64,000 nt of DNA from Chryseobacterium sp. OSA05B (GCF_019970065.1 NZ_JAHXYH010000003.1:434001-498000), one strand, 5' to 3'. Shown: positions 48,874-58,716, numbered from the stretch's first letter. The notes: generated by a model not told the origin, from the sequence alone. Program-made: numbers and translations.

Positions 48874-49071
48874 TTAACCTTCCTCATCTTTCTTTTTCCT
48901 TCCCGAATTCACCAGGCTTTGATGAAGCAGATACTCGATCTGCCCGTTCACACTTCTGAACTCGTCATTCGCCCACTTCTCCACCATTTTATAGGTAGAT
49001 TCATCGATTCTTATGACGAAGGATTTCTTGCCTTTGGATTCTGAAGGTTTTGAAGTTTTTTCCGGTTTCAT
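48874..49071 (-). CDS. Arc-like ribbon-helix-helix protein linked to SPFH gene
   Basis: 65 residues. A Lys/Ser-rich N-terminus is followed by SFVIRIDESTYKMVEKWANDEFRSVNGQIEYLLHQSLVNSG, which matches a ribbon-helix-helix fold: one strand (FVIRID) then two helices, with the SVNGQIEYLL second helix typical of Arc-type repressors. DNA binding is inferred. The SPFH gene is upstream on the same strand; such pairs are common in Bacteroidota. Confidence 0.8.
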   Translation of the reverse strand: MKPEKTSKPSESKGKKSFVIRIDESTYKMVEKWANDEFRSVNGQIEYLLHQSLVNSGRKKKDEEG

Positions 49072-49204
49072 TTTTTCTCTTTGCCTGTTTAATAGTTCTT
49101 TTCAAGAATGTATAAGGTGCAAAGACATCGTTTACATAAACTTTATGCCTGAGATGTCATACAATCTAAAAATTCATTTTTCATTCTTCGCTTTACATTT
49201 TTAT

Positions 49205-50068
49205 TTAGTAAAGAGTTCCTGCATTTAAAATTGGCTGCGCAGCTTTTTCACCGCAAAGTACCACCATTAAATTGCTTACCATGGCTGCTTTTCTTTCATC
49301 ATCAAGCTCTACGATATTTTCTTCTGAAAGTTTTTTCAATGCCAGATCTACCATTCCTACGGCACCTTCCACAATCTTGGTTCTTGCTGCTACAATGGCT
49401 GTCGCCTGCTGTCTCTGAAGCATCGCGCCTGCAATTTCTGACGCATACGCAAGATGAGAAATTCTAGCCTCCTGAATGATGATTCCCGCTTTTGAAAGAC
49501 GGTCTGTAAGCTCCTGCTCCAAAATAGAATTGATCTTATCTCCTCCTTCTCTCAAAGTAATCGGTGCATGATCATCCTCTAAATTATCATAAGGAAAACT
49601 CATCGCCAAATGACGTACCGCCGCTTCGCTCTGCATTTTGACAAAGTCTGAATACCGCTCAACATCGAACGCCGCTTTATACGTATCTCCTACTTTCCAA
49701 ACCATCACTACCCCGATTTCAATAGGGTTACCCATTTTGTCGTTTACTTTCAAAGTCTGCCCCTGCAGGTTTTCCGAACGCAAAGACATTTTCTGTGAAG
49801 AATACAAAGGATTGATAAAAAATAATCCGTTGTCTTTTACCGTTCCCACATACTTTCCAAAGAAGTTCAATACTCTTGAATGGTTCGGCTGAATGATCAT
49901 CAGTCCTTTCAAAAAGAAACAGAACAGCAAAAAACAAAGCATGGCAATGATCACATAGGTGATGCTCTGCTCAACTCCGGAAATAAAAAAATAGACTGCT
50001 CCTGCGAATAAAATTAAACAGAAGACTAATGCCAGATAACCCGACATGGGCTTTAATACTTTTTCCAT
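49205..50068 (-). CDS. SPFH/Band 7 (stomatin-like) membrane protein
   Basis: 287 residues. Two N-terminal hydrophobic segments (LALVFCLILFAGAVYFF and ITYVIIAMLCFLLFCFFLKGLMII), then the SPFH domain: QPNHSRVLNFFGKYVGTVKDNGLFFINPLY, DKMGNPIEIGVVMVWKV, KMQSEAAVRHLAMSFPYDN, LSKAGIIIQEARISHLAYASEIAGAMLQRQQA. A coiled-coil tail with the MVDLALKKLSEENIVEL stretch follows. SPFH proteins form oligomeric cages or rafts that control proteases (family knowledge). Paired with the Arc-like gene downstream, separated by about 135 bases. Confidence 0.9.
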   Translation of the reverse strand: MEKVLKPMSGYLALVFCLILFAGAVYFFISGVEQSITYVIIAMLCFLLFCFFLKGLMIIQPNHSRVLNFFGKYVGTVKDNGLFFINPLYSSQKMSLRSENLQGQTLKVNDKMGNPIEIGVVMVWKVGDTYKAAFDVERYSDFVKMQSEAAVRHLAMSFPYDNLEDDHAPITLREGGDKINSILEQELTDRLSKAGIIIQEARISHLAYASEIAGAMLQRQQATAIVAARTKIVEGAVGMVDLALKKLSEENIVELDDERKAAMVSNLMVVLCGEKAAQPILNAGTLY

Positions 50069-50420
50069 GATTGCAATTTTTAATTTGATATTATTTTGAT
50101 ATCATAAAGATATGGAATAGTTTTGAGTTTTGAGTGATGAGTGATGAGTTTTTTTGATGCGGGATGCGAGGTCTGGGGTTGATTGGTGGAGGGGTCTGAA
50201 AGCTGTGATTGGTTTTGTAATGTTTTAAACTACCCCATCTTTTGGGTCAAGATCAATTGGTGGTTCTATAAAATAAATTGCAGATAACATCCTTTTACCC
50301 TATTAACTTAAATCTAGGAACAAACTCATAACATATCATTTATAACTCCAACCCGAAACCCACACAAAAAAAATCCCGGAAAATAAATTCCAGGATTTCA
50401 ATTGTTATATTGTTAAAGTT
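50069..50420. other. Intergenic region with direct repeats and terminator
   Basis: 352 bases. Near 50125-50160 the short unit GAGTGATGAGT is repeated in tandem. The right end carries the terminator of the cytochrome maturation gene. No ORF seen. Confidence 0.45.
50371..50398 (-). terminator. Terminator after ResB-CcsA gene
   Basis: Arms AAATCCCGGAA (50371-50381) and TTCCAGGATTT (50388-50398) with one mismatch and a 6-base loop. On the minus strand a T-run follows. It lies about 22 bases beyond the stop. Confidence 0.75.
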
Positions 50421-53400
50421 TTATTTCTTCGTTAAAGTTTTAAATTTGAAGTAAGAAACTACTGATAGAAGTAGCATCGTTCCTAATCCGATGTATACCC
50501 AGGCTGGAACCGGAACCGGATCTCCCGCTGCGTAAGAGTGTAGCCCGCTCAGGTAATAATTAACTCCGAAGTAAGTCATTACCATAGAACAGAATGCAAA
50601 CATCGTTGCTACGTGGAATGCCCATCTGCTTCTCAATCCGGGAACCAATCTCATGTGTAATACAAAAGCATATACCATGATGGAGATGAAAGCCCATGTT
50701 TCTTTAGGGTCCCAGCTCCAGTATCTTCCCCATGATTCATTCGCCCAGATCCCTCCTAAGAAGTTCCCTACCGTTAAGGCGAAAAGACCAATAGTAAGAG
50801 ACATTTCAGAAACAATAACCAGTTCTTTCAACGTCGTATCGTGGTGAAGTTTATAGGTATCTTTATTTGAAATGATATAAAATACAAGAGAAATCACAGC
50901 AATAATCATAGACAGGGCAAAGAAACCGTAACTTGAGGTAATGATTGCTACGTGAACAATCAGCCAGTAAGATTTCAATACCGGAACAAGCGGTGTGATC
51001 TGCGGATCAAGTGCTGAACCACCGTGCGCAAATCCCATCATGATAACGGCCACCATAAATCCTGATGCAGGAATTAATGCGTTAGATTTATTTTTAGTGA
51101 TTAATTGCTTTGCAGCTAATATAGCTTTATCTGCCAAAGAAAGTCTTCCGAAACCAAAATAGAACATTAATCCTGCGGAAATACCTACCCAAGAAATAAA
51201 GATAATGGCTTCGTAACCGTTACTCCAAGGTGCGTGTCCGGAAATATACCATCTCGCAACAAGACCAAGGAAATGGAGAATATATCCTACAAGTCCCACA
51301 TAGATAATTATTCTGATAATTCTATTTAGAACTTTACTTGATTTAAACAATTCAACAAAACCAAAAATCAACAATAAACCACCTATTATGGTATAGAAAA
51401 TTAATAATTTAAAGTTGATATTCACTTCGTTCATGAAAACCTCAAGATCTACTTTTGATTTTGCAGGAACTACTGCCTTACCCCATTTCTGCTGATAGTC
51501 TGAAAGTTTTGCCAATTCAGTATCTGCCTTGCTCCAGTTTCCTGTTTTCTGAGCGGTAAGAGCTTCTGCAAAATAAGGTCCCATTACCTGCTGCGATTCC
51601 ATATCCGGTTCGAATTTCTGGTCAAGCCATGAATGCCAAGTGTGGTTTGCATCATTTTTTACAGGAACAATTCTCATAAACTGGCCACTGAAAAACTCGT
51701 TGAAGATCTGTACTCTTTCGTTTACAGAAATTACTTCTTTATCATAATTGGTTTGATCAGCAGGTTTTTTACGGAATGCTGTATTGTAATCATGTTCCAG
51801 GATGTAGGTCAGGTTACCGTTGGCATCTGCTGGGAAAAGGTTCATCAGTGAAGTGTATCCTTCTTCGTCAGCCTTTGTTTTATTTTTCAACTCATCGCCT
51901 CCTTTTGTTCCTACTTTGATCATAGGAACCATAGTCCAGCTTGGAGTGTCTGTATTGATTGACAGGAACCATTGGTTAGCCGTAAGAGACTTTCCATCTG
52001 TTCCCTTGAATTCGTCTTTCTTGTATAGTTTTCTTAAAACATCCAGCGCTTCTGTATTGATTGGAACAATTCTTCCGTCGAAATTCTGAACCAAAAGGTA
52101 TCCGAATTTATCTGCGTGTTCTTTGCTGATTCTGTTTCTTGCAATGATTTCATCCGGAGATATTCTCTTCATTCTGCTAAGAGGAGCTGCCAGAGAGTTC
52201 TGTTTTGGAGCAGCACCATCAAGCGGTTGAGCACCCGGAGCCGGAGCGTGAGAATGATTATCCCCTTCTACATGTACATGTTCCCTGCTTCCATCAGTGG
52301 TACCGTGTGTTTCAATTTTTTGTGCATTTAAGCCAAAACTTAACAACACTAAAAGAACTGCAGCGCTTTTCTTTTTGTTGATATCAGTCAGCATTTTGTT
52401 CAGTTTCCAGAAGTGAGTTCCTTTCCAGAAGAAGATCACAAACATTCCTAAGAACAGAAGTCCGTATCCGATGTAAGAGATAATGGTTCCCCAGAAATCG
52501 TGGTTCACAGAAAGTACGGTTCCCATTCTGTCCGGGTCAAAGCTTGACTGGAAGAAACGGTATCCTTTATGATTCAGAACGTGGTTCATGTAGATTTTAT
52601 AAGGGGTTTCTTTTCCTTCATCAATGATCTTTACGTGACTTTCATAAGCACTTGGAGATGTACTTCCCGGGTAAGTTTCCATCACGAAATCATCCAGTTT
52701 CAGTGCGAAAGGCGTATTATAAACTTTAGGCCCGAAACCTACCATAATATTAAGCCCGTCCATAGTCACCTGCTTGAATGCATTTGGATTTCCTTTTTCC
52801 ACAGAAAGATCAACCAATTGTTTTGTTTTTGGCCCCTGAAGCTCTATTCTAAGCACATCAGGTACCATGGCATCTTTCTTTTTATCCCCTTCAAAAGCCA
52901 TCAGTCTTCCTTTTTTAAGACCTTCAGGAACAACCAATTTCAATTCGTTAATGGTATATAAACTTCTCAATACCAAAGGCTGGAATTCATCTTTCTTGGT
53001 GCTTCCCGTAGCCTGCGTTGCCATGGTCATAAAGGCTGCATCAACAGGAGTTTTGATGAATATTTTTCCGTCTTCTTTTTTAAATTCTACAGCCCCTTCG
53101 ATCGCTCTGTTGAACGTTACCAAAGTTCCGTTAATCGATTTTGTTTCTCCCGGTTTGATATAGATATTCTGTCTTCCGGTAGTTCCTGTAGAAACCAGGT
53201 GAAGATATTCTGTACCATTGGGTTCAGCAATTAAGCTGTCTTTTTTTCTCTGGATATAGTCTTTTGTAAAAACTTTTACTTCTTTTCCGTGAAAATCGTA
53301 GGTTGCTTTAAAGTCTTTGTGCAGAGGAGACATCAGGTAAGGAACATCCTGGTAATTCAGAACATCTCCTTTATCCTCGATCTGGATTTTAAAGAAATTT

Positions 53401-53756
53401 TTGTCGGTCACAATCTCGTTAGAAGTTTCACCTTCTCTGATGTGCATGGTGCCTTCAAAACTGATGTATCTTGTGATAGCCCCCCCTATAAAAATAAGAA
53501 TAAAGGCAAGGTGAAAGACCAGAACCGGCCATTTTTCTCTTCTCCACAGTCGGTATCTGGCGATATTTCCTACGAAGTTAAGAATGAGCAGAAACATGAT
53601 TAATTCAAACCATTTTGCTTCATAAATTAGAGCCTTGGCTGTAGGAGTTCCGTAGTCGTTTTCTAAGAACGTTGCATAAGCCATCGCAAATGCATACACC
53701 AGTAACAGCACAGCCATTGTTCTGGTTGAGATAAGAATATCTTGGAGCTTCTTCAT
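50421..53756 (-). CDS. Cytochrome c maturation protein, ResB-CcsA fusion
   Basis: 1111 residues. System II haem delivery and attachment to apocytochrome c, with both halves in one chain. The N-terminal ResB half (1-about 460) has membrane helices around RWRREKWPVLVFHLAFILIFIGG and a large periplasmic part with HIREGETSNEIV. Next, a hydrophobic segment leads into a His-rich stretch (THGTTDGSREHVHVEGD, about 482-509) and a second periplasmic region. The C-terminal CcsA half carries the tryptophan motif WSWDPKETWAF (about 1011) and conserved His residues in its helices. The gene is alone, with its own terminator. Confidence 0.93.
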   Translation of the reverse strand: MKKLQDILISTRTMAVLLLVYAFAMAYATFLENDYGTPTAKALIYEAKWFELIMFLLILNFVGNIARYRLWRREKWPVLVFHLAFILIFIGGAITRYISFEGTMHIREGETSNEIVTDKNFFKIQIEDKGDVLNYQDVPYLMSPLHKDFKATYDFHGKEVKVFTKDYIQRKKDSLIAEPNGTEYLHLVSTGTTGRQNIYIKPGETKSINGTLVTFNRAIEGAVEFKKEDGKIFIKTPVDAAFMTMATQATGSTKKDEFQPLVLRSLYTINELKLVVPEGLKKGRLMAFEGDKKKDAMVPDVLRIELQGPKTKQLVDLSVEKGNPNAFKQVTMDGLNIMVGFGPKVYNTPFALKLDDFVMETYPGSTSPSAYESHVKIIDEGKETPYKIYMNHVLNHKGYRFFQSSFDPDRMGTVLSVNHDFWGTIISYIGYGLLFLGMFVIFFWKGTHFWKLNKMLTDINKKKSAAVLLVLLSFGLNAQKIETHGTTDGSREHVHVEGDNHSHAPAPGAQPLDGAAPKQNSLAAPLSRMKRISPDEIIARNRISKEHADKFGYLLVQNFDGRIVPINTEALDVLRKLYKKDEFKGTDGKSLTANQWFLSINTDTPSWTMVPMIKVGTKGGDELKNKTKADEEGYTSLMNLFPADANGNLTYILEHDYNTAFRKKPADQTNYDKEVISVNERVQIFNEFFSGQFMRIVPVKNDANHTWHSWLDQKFEPDMESQQVMGPYFAEALTAQKTGNWSKADTELAKLSDYQQKWGKAVVPAKSKVDLEVFMNEVNINFKLLIFYTIIGGLLLIFGFVELFKSSKVLNRIIRIIIYVGLVGYILHFLGLVARWYISGHAPWSNGYEAIIFISWVGISAGLMFYFGFGRLSLADKAILAAKQLITKNKSNALIPASGFMVAVIMMGFAHGGSALDPQITPLVPVLKSYWLIVHVAIITSSYGFFALSMIIAVISLVFYIISNKDTYKLHHDTTLKELVIVSEMSLTIGLFALTVGNFLGGIWANESWGRYWSWDPKETWAFISIMVYAFVLHMRLVPGLRSRWAFHVATMFAFCSMVMTYFGVNYYLSGLHSYAAGDPVPVPAWVYIGLGTMLLLSVVSYFKFKTLTKK

Positions 53757-54002
53757 GATTTATTTTACTTGACATGCAAAAATAAGAATGATAAACAACA
53801 AAGGGGCTAAAAAAAGCTGTTTTTTGTCACTTTGAAGCCTATTTCGGTTATTTTGAACCATTCTTAATAAGGTGAAATTTATTAAGGAAAATTCAATTTT
53901 TAATATCATAAAATTCCGGATATATTAAACCTATATATGTTATTGAAATCTTCTATTCCCAACAACGCCCATTTTTGACTTAAACCAATGGCAATCAATA
54001 AA

Positions 54003-54584
54003 CTACTTTTTCAAAGAGGTTTTCTTTCTAATCTTACTTAAAAACTCATGCGTTATTCCCAGGTAAGAAGCAACCTGTTGCTGGGTTAGCCTCTGCTCCA
54101 GACCGGGATATTTTTCTAGAAATTCAAGATACCGCTTATCTGCAGTCTTTCCGGTTAAAGAAAGAATTCTTCTCTGCAAAGCTACTGACGACTGCTGGTT
54201 CATGATCCTGAAAAGTTTTTCTATCTGAGGCATATCTTCATAAAGCCTTTCTTTATCCTTCTTTGAAATCATTAAAACTTCACTGTCTTCAAGAGCTTCT
54301 ATATTCAGAATGCTCGGAACATGATTGATAAGACTGTCTATATCCGTGATCCACCACCCTTCTACTGCAAAATAAAGGGTCTGCTCAGATCCGCTTTCAT
54401 TCAGATAATACACTTTAAAACATCCCTTCAAGACAAACCCCTCAAAAAGACAACAATCCCCTTCTTTGAGAACCGTTTCTTTTCTTTTAAACTTCTGAAG
54501 CACGAACGGTCTGCTGAACTGCTCAAATTCTTCATCTGAGAGATGAATATGTCTGCTGATATTTTCTAAAAGGAGATGCAACAT
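54003..54584 (-). CDS. Crp/Fnr-family transcriptional regulator
   Basis: 193 residues. Cyclic-nucleotide-binding-like beta-roll (about 15-125): FVLQKFKRKETVLKEGDCCLFEGFVLKGCFKVYYLNESG; the strict cAMP-contact residues are not evident, so another signal or none is likely. The C-terminal helix-turn-helix is short: QRLTQQQVASYLGITHEFLSKIRKK. No Fnr-type Cys cluster is present. The exported hydrolase gene lies upstream on the same strand, 75 bases away, across an inverted repeat. Confidence 0.88.
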   Translation of the reverse strand: MLHLLLENISRHIHLSDEEFEQFSRPFVLQKFKRKETVLKEGDCCLFEGFVLKGCFKVYYLNESGSEQTLYFAVEGWWITDIDSLINHVPSILNIEALEDSEVLMISKKDKERLYEDMPQIEKLFRIMNQQSSVALQRRILSLTGKTADKRYLEFLEKYPGLEQRLTQQQVASYLGITHEFLSKIRKKTSLKK

Positions 54585-54604
54585 GCTCTGTTATTCTTAT
54601 TCAA

Positions 54605-54638
54605 CATAAAGATACCCATATTTACAGATATCTTTATG
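54605..54638. other. Inverted repeat between hydrolase and Crp/Fnr genes
   Basis: Ten-base arms CATAAAGATA (54605-54614) and TATCTTTATG (54629-54638), spacer 14. It lies 20 bases upstream of the Crp/Fnr ATG and 22 beyond the hydrolase stop. It could be an operator or a weak terminator; there is no clear T-run. Confidence 0.5.
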
Positions 54639-54659
54639 AATAGATGTATGGATTTACAA

Positions 54660-55304
54660 TTATTTCCCACTCAAAAAGGCTGCGGTATTAACAATCTCAG
54701 CGTATAGATTTCCTAATGCCGACATTCCGGCAAGAAAAGATTTTTGTACTTCAGGTGCTTTTATGACCTCACCGTTCAGTTCTCTGTCTCTGGTGGCCGT
54801 CGCATCTCCGATAACGGTATTCTTCAAACCAAAATCAAAGGCTGCTCTGACAGTAGAATCCACACAGACATCTGTCATCATTCCAGTGATGACAAGGTTT
54901 TTGATTCCGCTTTTCTCTAAATACTCTGAAAGACCTGTCTCTCTGAAGCTATTTGGAAAATGTTTGATGATTATTTTCTCATTGCTTTTAGGGGAAACCA
55001 GTGAATTAATTTCAGCACCTGAAGTATCTGGAAGAAAAAATCCGGCACCGTCATTCGTTGCTATATGTTTGATGTGAATGACCGGAAGATTGTTTTTTCT
55101 GAAATAGTCCAATATCTTCTTTGCATTGTTTGCAGCCGGTGCTGCTCCGGCCAGTTCCATTTTTCCTGCCGGGAAATAATCATTCTGTATATCGATGATT
55201 AATAAGGCTGTGTTTTCCATGTTTCTTTTTTGTTGAGCATTAATAGATAATAATGAAAATAAAGTAAGACATAATGCCAGCGTACTTTTGAACAAATTTT
55301 TCAT
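54660..55304 (-). CDS. Isochorismatase-family cysteine hydrolase with signal peptide
   Basis: 214 residues. The isochorismatase-like fold has its catalytic triad: Asp38 in LLIIDIQNDYF, Lys114 in IIIKHFPNSF and Cys147 in TDVCVDSTVRAAFDFG. The first 23 residues (MKNLFKSTLALCLTLFSLLSINA) form a signal peptide ending in AQ, so the enzyme looks periplasmic, unlike most relatives; a start at the internal Met29 would give a cytoplasmic form. The substrate could be an amide or nicotinamide-like compound, but not isochorismate in particular. Upstream of a Crp/Fnr regulator. Confidence 0.88.
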   Translation of the reverse strand: MKNLFKSTLALCLTLFSLLSINAQQKRNMENTALLIIDIQNDYFPAGKMELAGAAPAANNAKKILDYFRKNNLPVIHIKHIATNDGAGFFLPDTSGAEINSLVSPKSNEKIIIKHFPNSFRETGLSEYLEKSGIKNLVITGMMTDVCVDSTVRAAFDFGLKNTVIGDATATRDRELNGEVIKAPEVQKSFLAGMSALGNLYAEIVNTAAFLSGK

Positions 55305-55503
55305 GTTTTTGTTGTTTTAAAAATTTATGGAACAAAATTAGTTGAGCTGTAATTGCTGGCATTTGAACTAGTTCAAAAAACACCTGAGGTATTAGATTTT
55401 AATGAAAAAAAATATCTCAAAAACGCTGTGTAATTTTAAAAAATAAACCTAAATTACGCTATCTTTTGAACAAAAAAAGATTCTATTAATGTTGAAAAAA
55501 CAT

Positions 55504-55511
55504 TAAATTTG
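55504..55511 (+). promoter_or_regulatory. -7 promoter box of ftsK
   Basis: TAAATTTG matches TAnnTTTG 14 bases before the ftsK ATG, giving a very short leader. No TTTG at the usual -33 distance was found. Confidence 0.5.
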
Positions 55512-55525
55512 CCCACATTGATATT

Positions 55526-58072
55526 ATGGATAAAAAGACACAGACAAAACCGACTGAATCGCCTGATAAAGGCAAAATCTTATCTAAACCCCGCATATTT
55601 TTCGGGCTTACCTTCATCCTTTTTTCCGTCGTTCTGACCCTTTCGTTCGTCTCTTATCTGATGAACTGGAAAGCGGACCAGAGCCAGGCAGGAACTATGA
55701 CAGACAAAACAATACAATCTTCAAATGTCTTTGGGAAAGTAGGCGACTGGCTGGGGAATATTTTTATATTCGAAAGCATAGGAATAGCCTCATTTATTAT
55801 CGCCTTCTTATTTTTGGTGGTGGGTACTTTAATTCTTAAAAAAAGAACCTTCAAACCATGGAAAACCATCGGCCATTCTCTGTTTTTTATCTGCTGGCTG
55901 CCTATCTTTATGGGAGCAGTCACTAAAGGACAGGGCGTTTTGGGAGGTGTGTACGGATACCAGATTATGGATTATCTTAACGCCATTATCGGATCTGTAG
56001 GACTTTGGGTAGTTTTGGCTGCCAGCATTCTTTTATATTTTATTCTGGAATTCAATCTTCGTCCAAGCTCTATTAAATCTAAACTGGACAAGATCAATGA
56101 CAATACAATCGGCAGAGTAAAATCTATGATGCCAAGCTCGGAGGAAAACTTTGAGGCTGATGAAGAACTTGAAGAGGAAGCTCCGGAGACCGTTTCCAAT
56201 GTTACCGTTACAGATCTTTCCAATAAAACGAAAGCGAAAGAACAGGAACCCGTAAGTGTCCCGAAAGGATTTCCTGAAGTTCAGCCTTCAACGGATATAG
56301 AAACTATTGTAACGCCTAACCATACTTCTTTTGAGGAAGAGGAAAAACCTGTCAGTTTAAATCTGAACACCAAACCTTCTGTTCCAACATCAACTCCGGA
56401 ACAGGCATTTGATATAACACCGGTAAGTCCGGCTATCAGTCCGGTTCCTCCTGCTTCAATGCCTGCTCAGGATAATATTAAATTCAATGTAGAAGTAGCT
56501 CCAGTCATTGATGTGCTTGATGATTCGGATAAAAAATCACAGGAACTGATAGAAAAACACGGTCTGTATGATCACAAGCTTGATCTGGCCGGATTCCAGA
56601 TGCCAACCGTAGAACTACTGAAGGATTATGGTAATGAAGAAATCTCGATCAATAAAGAGGAATTAGAAGAAAACAAAAATAAAATTGTAGGCCTTTTAAA
56701 GAACTTCAACGTAGGTATTTCCGAGATCAAAGCCACGATAGGGCCAACCGTTACTCTATACGAAATTGTTCCGGAAGCTGGAATCAGGGTATCTGCCATT
56801 AAAAAGCTTCAGGATGACATCGCGCTGAATCTGTCTGCTCTTGGGATCAGAATTATCGCCCCGATGCCTGGAAAAGGAACCATCGGGATTGAGGTTCCGA
56901 GAAAAAATCCCACCATGGTTTCTATGCGTTCTGTGATCGCTTCTCATAAGTTTCAGAATACGGATATGGATCTTCCGGTGGTTTTCGGAAAAACGATTTC
57001 CAACGAAGTCTTTATGGCCGATCTTGCGAAAATGCCTCACTTACTGATGGCTGGTGCTACGGGACAGGGTAAATCTGTCGGGATCAATGCAATTCTTACT
57101 TCCCTTCTTTACAAAAAACATCCGAGCGAACTGAAATTCGTCATGGTGGATCCTAAGAAGGTAGAACTATCACTGTATTCAAAAATTGAAAGGCATTATC
57201 TGGCTAAACTTCCGGATGCCGAAGAGGCCATCATCACAGATACCAATAAAGTGATCAATACCCTGAACTCTCTTTGTATAGAGATGGACACGAGATATGA
57301 TCTTCTTAAAAATGCATTCTGTAAAAACTTAAAAGAATACAACAAGAAATTCACAGAGCGAAAACTAAATCCTGAGAACGGACACCGTTTTCTTCCTTAT
57401 ATCGTATTGGTTGTAGACGAGTTTGCAGACCTTATCATGACGGCAGGAAAAGAGGTTGAACTTCCAATCGCCAGACTTGCACAGCTTGCAAGAGCCGTAG
57501 GAATTCACCTGATTGTGGCTACACAGAGACCTTCCGTCAATGTAATTACAGGGATGATCAAAGCCAACTTCCCGGCAAGGGCTGCCTTCAGAGTAATTTC
57601 CAGCGTGGATTCAAGAACGATCCTGGATTCTCCGGGTGCAGATCAGTTGATTGGTAAAGGAGATATGCTTTATTTCAATGGAAACGAGATTTTAAGACTT
57701 CAATGTGCTTTCGTAGATACACCGGAAGTGGAAAGACTGGCAGAATATATCGGTGAACAAAAAGGATATTCATCTGCATTCTTACTTCCTGAATTTGTTT
57801 CTGAAGATTCCACAAGTACAGTGGGTGCTTTTGACCCGAATGAAAAAGATGCCTTATTTGAAGAAGCGGCAAGAATTATCGTTTCTACACAACAGGGTTC
57901 TACTTCGATGCTACAGAGACAGCTGAAATTAGGTTACAACAGAGCAGGGAGAATCATGGACCAACTTGAGGCAACCGGTATTGTAGGTGGATTTAACGGA
58001 GCAAAAGCTAGAGAAGTAATCATCAGTGATCTTCATTCTCTGGAGCAATTCTTAGAAGATTTAAGAAACTAA
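55526..58072 (+). CDS. ftsK: DNA translocase FtsK/SpoIIIE
   Basis: 848 residues. Septal motor that clears DNA and helps resolve dimers. Four N-terminal membrane helices (about 25-175), an acidic/Pro/Thr-rich linker (about 195-330), then the motor: GATGQGKS Walker A (about 510), VVDEFADL Walker B (about 628), RLAQLARAVGIHLIVATQRPS, and a C-terminal winged-helix gamma domain (TSMLQRQLKLGYNRAGRIMDQLE) that reads polar sequences. Length is typical. A TAAATTTG box lies at 55504-55511. The downstream lipoprotein gene follows after 24 bases and lolA after that, suggesting a shared envelope unit. Confidence 0.96.
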   Translation: MDKKTQTKPTESPDKGKILSKPRIFFGLTFILFSVVLTLSFVSYLMNWKADQSQAGTMTDKTIQSSNVFGKVGDWLGNIFIFESIGIASFIIAFLFLVVGTLILKKRTFKPWKTIGHSLFFICWLPIFMGAVTKGQGVLGGVYGYQIMDYLNAIIGSVGLWVVLAASILLYFILEFNLRPSSIKSKLDKINDNTIGRVKSMMPSSEENFEADEELEEEAPETVSNVTVTDLSNKTKAKEQEPVSVPKGFPEVQPSTDIETIVTPNHTSFEEEEKPVSLNLNTKPSVPTSTPEQAFDITPVSPAISPVPPASMPAQDNIKFNVEVAPVIDVLDDSDKKSQELIEKHGLYDHKLDLAGFQMPTVELLKDYGNEEISINKEELEENKNKIVGLLKNFNVGISEIKATIGPTVTLYEIVPEAGIRVSAIKKLQDDIALNLSALGIRIIAPMPGKGTIGIEVPRKNPTMVSMRSVIASHKFQNTDMDLPVVFGKTISNEVFMADLAKMPHLLMAGATGQGKSVGINAILTSLLYKKHPSELKFVMVDPKKVELSLYSKIERHYLAKLPDAEEAIITDTNKVINTLNSLCIEMDTRYDLLKNAFCKNLKEYNKKFTERKLNPENGHRFLPYIVLVVDEFADLIMTAGKEVELPIARLAQLARAVGIHLIVATQRPSVNVITGMIKANFPARAAFRVISSVDSRTILDSPGADQLIGKGDMLYFNGNEILRLQCAFVDTPEVERLAEYIGEQKGYSSAFLLPEFVSEDSTSTVGAFDPNEKDALFEEAARIIVSTQQGSTSMLQRQLKLGYNRAGRIMDQLEATGIVGGFNGAKAREVIISDLHSLEQFLEDLRN

Positions 58073-58096
58073 TACATCACAAAAACAAATACCACC

Positions 58097-58558
58097 ATGA
58101 AAATAACTACAAAAAACATCATTAAAATAGGTCTTTTTGCCTCAGTACTTACCTTATCCTCATGTGCCTTAAAATCAATTCCCAGTGATTACAGCACTGT
58201 AAAATTAGAGACTGTGGACACCAGCACTCTTGGAAACGGTAAAGTACTTATTTATAATGGTGCGGGAATTCTGCATTCAATAGACAATACGGCAAGGCTG
58301 AACATATGGATCGACAATAAATCACTGGGACAGATCAGACCCAAAGAGTATCTGATCATTGATTTAGCCAAAGGAAAATATGAATTCACAGCACTGCATA
58401 TAGACATGGTGAATATGAGAAGCAAACATCAGGTGGAAATTGACGAAAATACAAAAGTAATCAATATTGAACCTACCATCACTTCAAATAGATTAACCGT
58501 TACGAATACCCTTCCGAACAACTTCGAAAAGTATGTCTACCGAGCGGACAGAAAATAA
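58097..58558 (+). CDS. Lipoprotein of unknown function between ftsK and lolA
   Basis: 153 residues. Lipoprotein signal peptide with TLSSCALK (Cys near 23). The mature part has alternating beta-strands (KVLIYNGAGILHSIDNT, RLNIWIDNKSLGQIRPKEYLIIDLAKGKYEFTALHID), similar in pattern to small DUF2846-like lipoproteins, with no catalytic motif seen. It follows ftsK by 24 bases and precedes lolA by about 158, so it may belong to the same transcript. Confidence 0.75.
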   Translation: MKITTKNIIKIGLFASVLTLSSCALKSIPSDYSTVKLETVDTSTLGNGKVLIYNGAGILHSIDNTARLNIWIDNKSLGQIRPKEYLIIDLAKGKYEFTALHIDMVNMRSKHQVEIDENTKVINIEPTITSNRLTVTNTLPNNFEKYVYRADRK

Positions 58559-58716
58559 TTGAAAAACTGTGGTCTGTACATAGTAACAAAAGAAAGGTTG
58601 GGAACCGAACTTTATTAATGGAACAGTTTTTGGAAGATTTGCAGAGTCAAAGGGAAAAATGCTTTACAGAGTGAATCGCGAAGCATTAGAATGTTTAAAG
58701 TATATTAAATAAAAAA

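Noticed and set aside
58617..58675. Mini-ORF starting MEQFLEDL, similar to the last residues of FtsK (LEQFLEDL)
   Set aside because: About 22 of 30 bases match, but the stretch is short and the match stops at once; could be chance. A genome search for more copies would decide.
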